A DNA stretch of 64,000 bases from JAJYVT01 sp035534455 (GTDB taxonomy: Bacteria > Actinomycetota > Acidimicrobiia > Acidimicrobiales > RAAP-2), in contig DATLRV010000007.1 in NCBI GenBank assembly GCA_035534455.1, forward strand, positions 110,589 to 174,588, written 5' to 3'. The notes below the pieces were generated by a model. It made no database searches, was not told where the DNA came from, and was given only the letters and a program-made list of their open reading frames with translations. Positions 62,301 through 64,000 of this stretch are shown here, one piece after another; the stretch's first letter is position 1, and each line of letters begins with the position of its first letter. The translations under genes were made by a program, and so were the position numbers.

Positions 62301-62697
62301 AGCGGTAGGGGACAGACTCCTCCACCACCAGGCCGAAGCTCTCGAGCACCGGGAGGAGGGCCGTGAGCTCGACGGGCCTCGTCGCCAGCCGCCGGATGTG
62401 GAACCGTTCACCGCCAAGCGCCCGAACGGTGAAACGGTGGTCGCCGGCCGGGAGTGCGGTCGCCGCTGAGGCCCCCTCGCCCGTGGCGGGCCCGGTGCCG
62501 AACAGCCCTCGGAGCTCGCGGGCGTCGAGTGCGGCCTGCTCGGGGGTCGTGCGTTCCCGGTAGCTGGCGGGTGCGCGCCGGCTCAGATCGTGGGCGAATT
62601 CGAGGGTCTCGGGATCGGGTGCGTGCGCGACCAGCTCGGTGATCCAGGGATCGGCGACCGGGGCCGGCCCCGGCGAATCGCTGTCCTCGGTCGTCAC
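59320..62697 (-). CDS. gdh: NAD-specific glutamate dehydrogenase, large type
   Basis: Catabolic glutamate dehydrogenase of 1125 residues that converts glutamate to 2-oxoglutarate with NAD. The catalytic core has RGGIRWSERPEDFRTEVLDL, VKKNAIIVPTGAKGGFV, GDMSGDVFGNGMLLSEAI, DLLWFGGVGTFVKAAEE, the NAD-binding GEGGNLGITQRARI and RINTDFIDNAAGVATSDREV. It lacks most of the long N-terminal ACT-like region of the 180-kDa enzymes, which fits the shorter 115-kDa class. The start is GTG 62697; longer readings enter the divergent PAP2 gene. No Shine-Dalgarno sequence is seen. Confidence 0.92.
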   Translation of the reverse strand: MTTEDSDSPGPAPVADPWITELVAHAPDPETLEFAHDLSRRAPASYRERTTPEQAALDARELRGLFGTGPATGEGASAATALPAGDHRFTVRALGGERFHIRRLATRPVELTALLPVLESFGLVVEESVPYRFELRDGLGVSIDDVGVHLADVGAGATTFDPGQDGQRLVDALDAVVAGRTEIDRLNVLVAVAGLSWRQVSLLRAYANYWTQCEPAVPTADVEEALVAFPAVSGALVAYFDARFDPAADGAEAPARAACVAQLAKVPLLRWDRALRVVLSLVEATVRTNFFQPTSTGGAKETVTLKLESASVPQLRAPLPRLETWVHAPGVEGIHLRAGLVARGGIRWSERPEDFRTEVLDLMVAQVKKNAIIVPTGAKGGFVCRTPGRPSPADVRRCYAVFVSSLLDVTDGLEGGKVAGPPGVLAHDGPDPYLVVAADKGTAALSDLANELSAAHGFWLGDAFASGGSHGYNHKAMGITARGAWVAVRRHFHQLGIDVQQEPVLVAGVGDMSGDVFGNGMLLSEAIMLVAAFDHRHIFVDPSPDPAVSYAERRRLAALPTSSWADYSPELISAGGGVWARDAKEVTLSPEARRALGLDRERVPPPELISAILEAPVDLLWFGGVGTFVKAAEEPDQEVGDRANDEVRVSADRVRARVIGEGGNLGITQRARIRYSRRGGRINTDFIDNAAGVATSDREVNLKILLSLAIEEGRLDARDRDAYLERAQDEVAAEVLRQVDHSVAALNRAVPDSADQLDAYAALIDVLESSGRVDRAVEALPDTAEFGVRRAAGAGMIRPELAVLLAYAKSDLVAGIEQSPIVADPSFAEAVESYFPEAMRTDFGDLIAKHRLYDQILATQVAGEIVDRLGTVWAHETAAELGVGLDDVAAAYWAARHVLGAATPWAELDARWADLPADAEGRLHHLVADAVANLARAYLRRAVPVRPASLVAEDLPIAEELCAVPPGENALDELLTLGADRAIAESWTLVAARARVGDVGPAVRATGRSVDEVLAAYHLVDDAAGVPRMLRALQKAPTHDRWQSWLTRATFDDLADWRRAAAVEALRSGADPADPVVGWAAGRDASLAAARRLLLALDAQGTDPTTVVAVAVRRLPRVAADEQLD

Positions 62698-62790
62698 CGT
62701 GCCAGCATCGCGCAGCCGGTCTCCGAGTGCGACGCACCCGGGGATGGGTAACGTACAGGCGGTGTCGCCATCGAACATGGTCGTTCGTGC

Positions 62791-63537
62791 ATGTCTGTAG
62801 CCGCTTCTTTCCTCGTCGCCAGCGTCAGGGTGCTCTGGCCCAAGGGGCTCAACTCCAGCTACTACCTGGACGTCAACAACTTCGCTCGACACACCTCCTG
62901 GGCCCACGGCTTCATGCACGCCTATGCCCTCTGGCTGGGCCTCACGATCCTCGTGATCGCGTTCGTGGCGGGTTACGTGCTCGCGTGGTGGCGCCGTGAC
63001 GTCCGAGCCGTTGCCCTGCTCGTCGTCGGAGGCGCGGGCACGTTGATCGCCCTCGGCCTGAACCAGGTGGTCGGGCATGCGGCTCAGGAGCGCCGACCGT
63101 ACGACGCGTACCGTCACGCGCTCGTGCTCGTCGGGAAGGCGAACGACTACGCCTTTCCCTCGGACCATGCAGTCGTGGCCGGTGCGTTGTTCGTCTCGCT
63201 CCTGCTCGTGCTGCGCCGGGCCGCGCCCGTGCCGTGGGGGGTCGACCCCGCACTGCGAGCGGCGGCAGCCCGCCGGAACAAGCCCACCGGGGCGATGGTC
63301 GCGCTCGCGGCCGTCGCCGCTGTCGCCGGGCTCTTCCTCCTCTTCGCACGCGTGTACGTCGGCGCGCACTACCCCGGGGACGTCGTCGCCGGTGCACTGC
63401 TCGGCGCGACCATCGTCCTCGTGCTCTCCCTTTTGCGACCGGCTGCGTTCTGGCTCGCGAACGCCGTCGAGCGAACGCCGCTCTCGGTGCTCGTCCGCCG
63501 TCCGGCTCCCACCGTGGGCGCGAGCGCCCGCCTCTAG
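62791..63537 (+). CDS. PAP2-family membrane phosphatase
   Basis: Integral membrane lipid phosphatase of 248 residues with about five transmembrane helices. The three catalytic motifs are present: QERRPYD near 100, FPSDHAVVAG near 128-137 and RVYVGAHYPGDVVAG near 190-204. Such enzymes dephosphorylate phosphatidate or undecaprenyl diphosphate at the outer face of the membrane, so this may be a BcrC-type recycling enzyme. It is divergent from the glutamate dehydrogenase. The start ATG 62791 lacks a clear ribosome binding site. Confidence 0.88.
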   Translation: MSVAASFLVASVRVLWPKGLNSSYYLDVNNFARHTSWAHGFMHAYALWLGLTILVIAFVAGYVLAWWRRDVRAVALLVVGGAGTLIALGLNQVVGHAAQERRPYDAYRHALVLVGKANDYAFPSDHAVVAGALFVSLLLVLRRAAPVPWGVDPALRAAAARRNKPTGAMVALAAVAAVAGLFLLFARVYVGAHYPGDVVAGALLGATIVLVLSLLRPAAFWLANAVERTPLSVLVRRPAPTVGASARL

Positions 63538-63653
63538 AACGACTTCATACGCGCGGCGGGCGGCTCCGTGCGCCCCTCAGAGAGGAGGCCCTGTCGCCGC
63601 CCCTTTGCCCTCGTTGGGTCACCCTCGCGGCCGATCCCTGGTAGACACCGGGC

Positions 63654-63726
63654 GGGGCCGTAGCTCAGTGGTCAGAGCAGGGGACTCATAATCCCTGGGT
63701 CGCAGGTTCGATCCCTGCCGGCCCCA
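63654..63726 (+). tRNA. tRNA-Met (CAT)
   Basis: 73-nt cloverleaf: acceptor GGGGCCG/CGGCCCC, D arm TAGCTCAGTGGTCAGAGCA, anticodon CAT at 63687-63689 in an ACTCATAAT loop, T arm GCAGG-TTCGATC-CCTGC, discriminator A. CCA is not encoded. The sequence resembles elongator tRNA-Met. A tRNA-Ile2 with lysidine-modified CAT cannot be excluded from sequence alone. Confidence 0.93.
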
Positions 63727-63742
63727 CCTGACCTGAGAAGCT

Positions 63743-63845
63743 TCACATAAGTTGCAGCTTCTGGTTCACAGAAGCCCGCTCGGCGTCCTGGTGAACATGC
63801 ATGTTCGCGGTGGACACGGCTGCGTGAGGCTTGCAGGCGCCCGGC
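63743..63845 (-). pseudogene. Tyrosine recombinase C-terminal remnant next to tRNA-Met
   Basis: The minus strand encodes PHAAVSTANMHVHQDAERAS and then VNQKLQLM before a stop at 63743. This resembles the integrase end LGHA.VSTTN.Y.H.DAERA, with the catalytic tyrosine position holding histidine. Upstream residues are not integrase-like. It ends 17 bp from the tRNA 3' end, the usual place for an integrated element. A 14-bp perfect palindrome (63793-63806) lies within it. Confidence 0.4.
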
Positions 63846-64000
63846 GGACAGGCACCGGGGCGCGTGCCGTCAGCGAAAGAGGCGTCGTTCGAGCTGGCGC
63901 TCGGGGCGCGGGCAGCGCCAGAGCCATCCGGGTGTGGGGTCCGGCGCGCCATTCGCCGGTTCGTTGCACGCTGGCTCGGCGCCCCGACGACGCCGGCTCC
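63846..64000. other. Window end, nothing recognised
   Basis: Short open frames on the minus strand continue the integrase remnant's frame but are arginine/proline/alanine-rich and show no homology that I can see. Confidence 0.4.

Noticed and set aside
63793..63806. SOS/LexA box
   Set aside because: The palindrome GAACATGCATGTTC has a 6-bp centre; the actinobacterial LexA site has GAAC-n4-GTTC. It also lies in the integrase remnant's frame.

Overview
The window is very GC-rich with strong G/C bias at third codon positions, GTG and TTG starts, many 4-bp ATGA/GTGA overlaps, an MtrA/MtrB-type two-component system, and the actinobacterial order dnaG - sigma factor - tRNA-Asn. I infer an actinomycete, most likely of the class Acidimicrobiia or a close relative. 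The assignment rests on gene content only.

Layout. (1) 1-5.6 kb: a TetR regulator with a PYROXD2-like flavoprotein, a peptide/nickel-type solute-binding protein and a class III aminotransferase. All are tied together by three copies of one inverted repeat. (2) 5.6-9.4 kb: an MtrA/MtrB-like pair with a GerMN lipoprotein, divergent from a membrane-anchored collagen-like protein. (3) 9.4-21.7 kb: an acyl-CoA synthetase relic, then a catabolic island with a LacI regulator, a hydroxyisobutyrate-dehydrogenase-like enzyme, a complete branched-chain-amino-acid-type ABC importer, an alpha/beta hydrolase, an amidohydrolase and a two-gene thiamine-diphosphate E1. (4) 21.8-28.4 kb: a nitroreductase, a rhodanese-ThiF protein, and a tight five-gene cassette built around phosphosulfolactate synthase (phosphatase, ComA, VOC protein, AMP ligase, membrane acyltransferase). 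(5) 28.5-36.7 kb: an acyl-CoA mutase large subunit, an M20 hydrolase with a biotin-dependent carboxylase subunit and divergent BirA, then rmlB-rmlD-rhamnosyltransferase. (6) 36.7-37.0 kb: a roughly 260-nt structured RNA with its own promoter. (7) 37-56 kb: housekeeping genes secA-prfB-ftsE-ftsX, an SSB paralogue, msrB, a degenerate UppS homologue, recO, hemW, glyS, a secreted lipoprotein, ppdK, dnaG, the primary sigma factor and tRNA-Asn. (8) 56-64 kb: two GNAT acetyltransferases, a P450, several decaying genes, a large NAD-glutamate dehydrogenase, a PAP2 phosphatase, tRNA-Met and an integrase relic.

The most interesting points are the structured RNA before secA, the phosphosulfolactate cassette, the chain of five-codon mini-ORFs joining the two importer permease genes, the three-site TetR operator set, the UppS homologue lacking its catalytic motif, the histone-like tail on PPDK, and a threonine-codon bias (ACA) confined to predicted exported proteins. 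Many genes have a TAnnnT hexamer 6-9 nt before the start codon, which points to leaderless transcription as a common mode here. All family assignments were made by reading motifs, without database searches.
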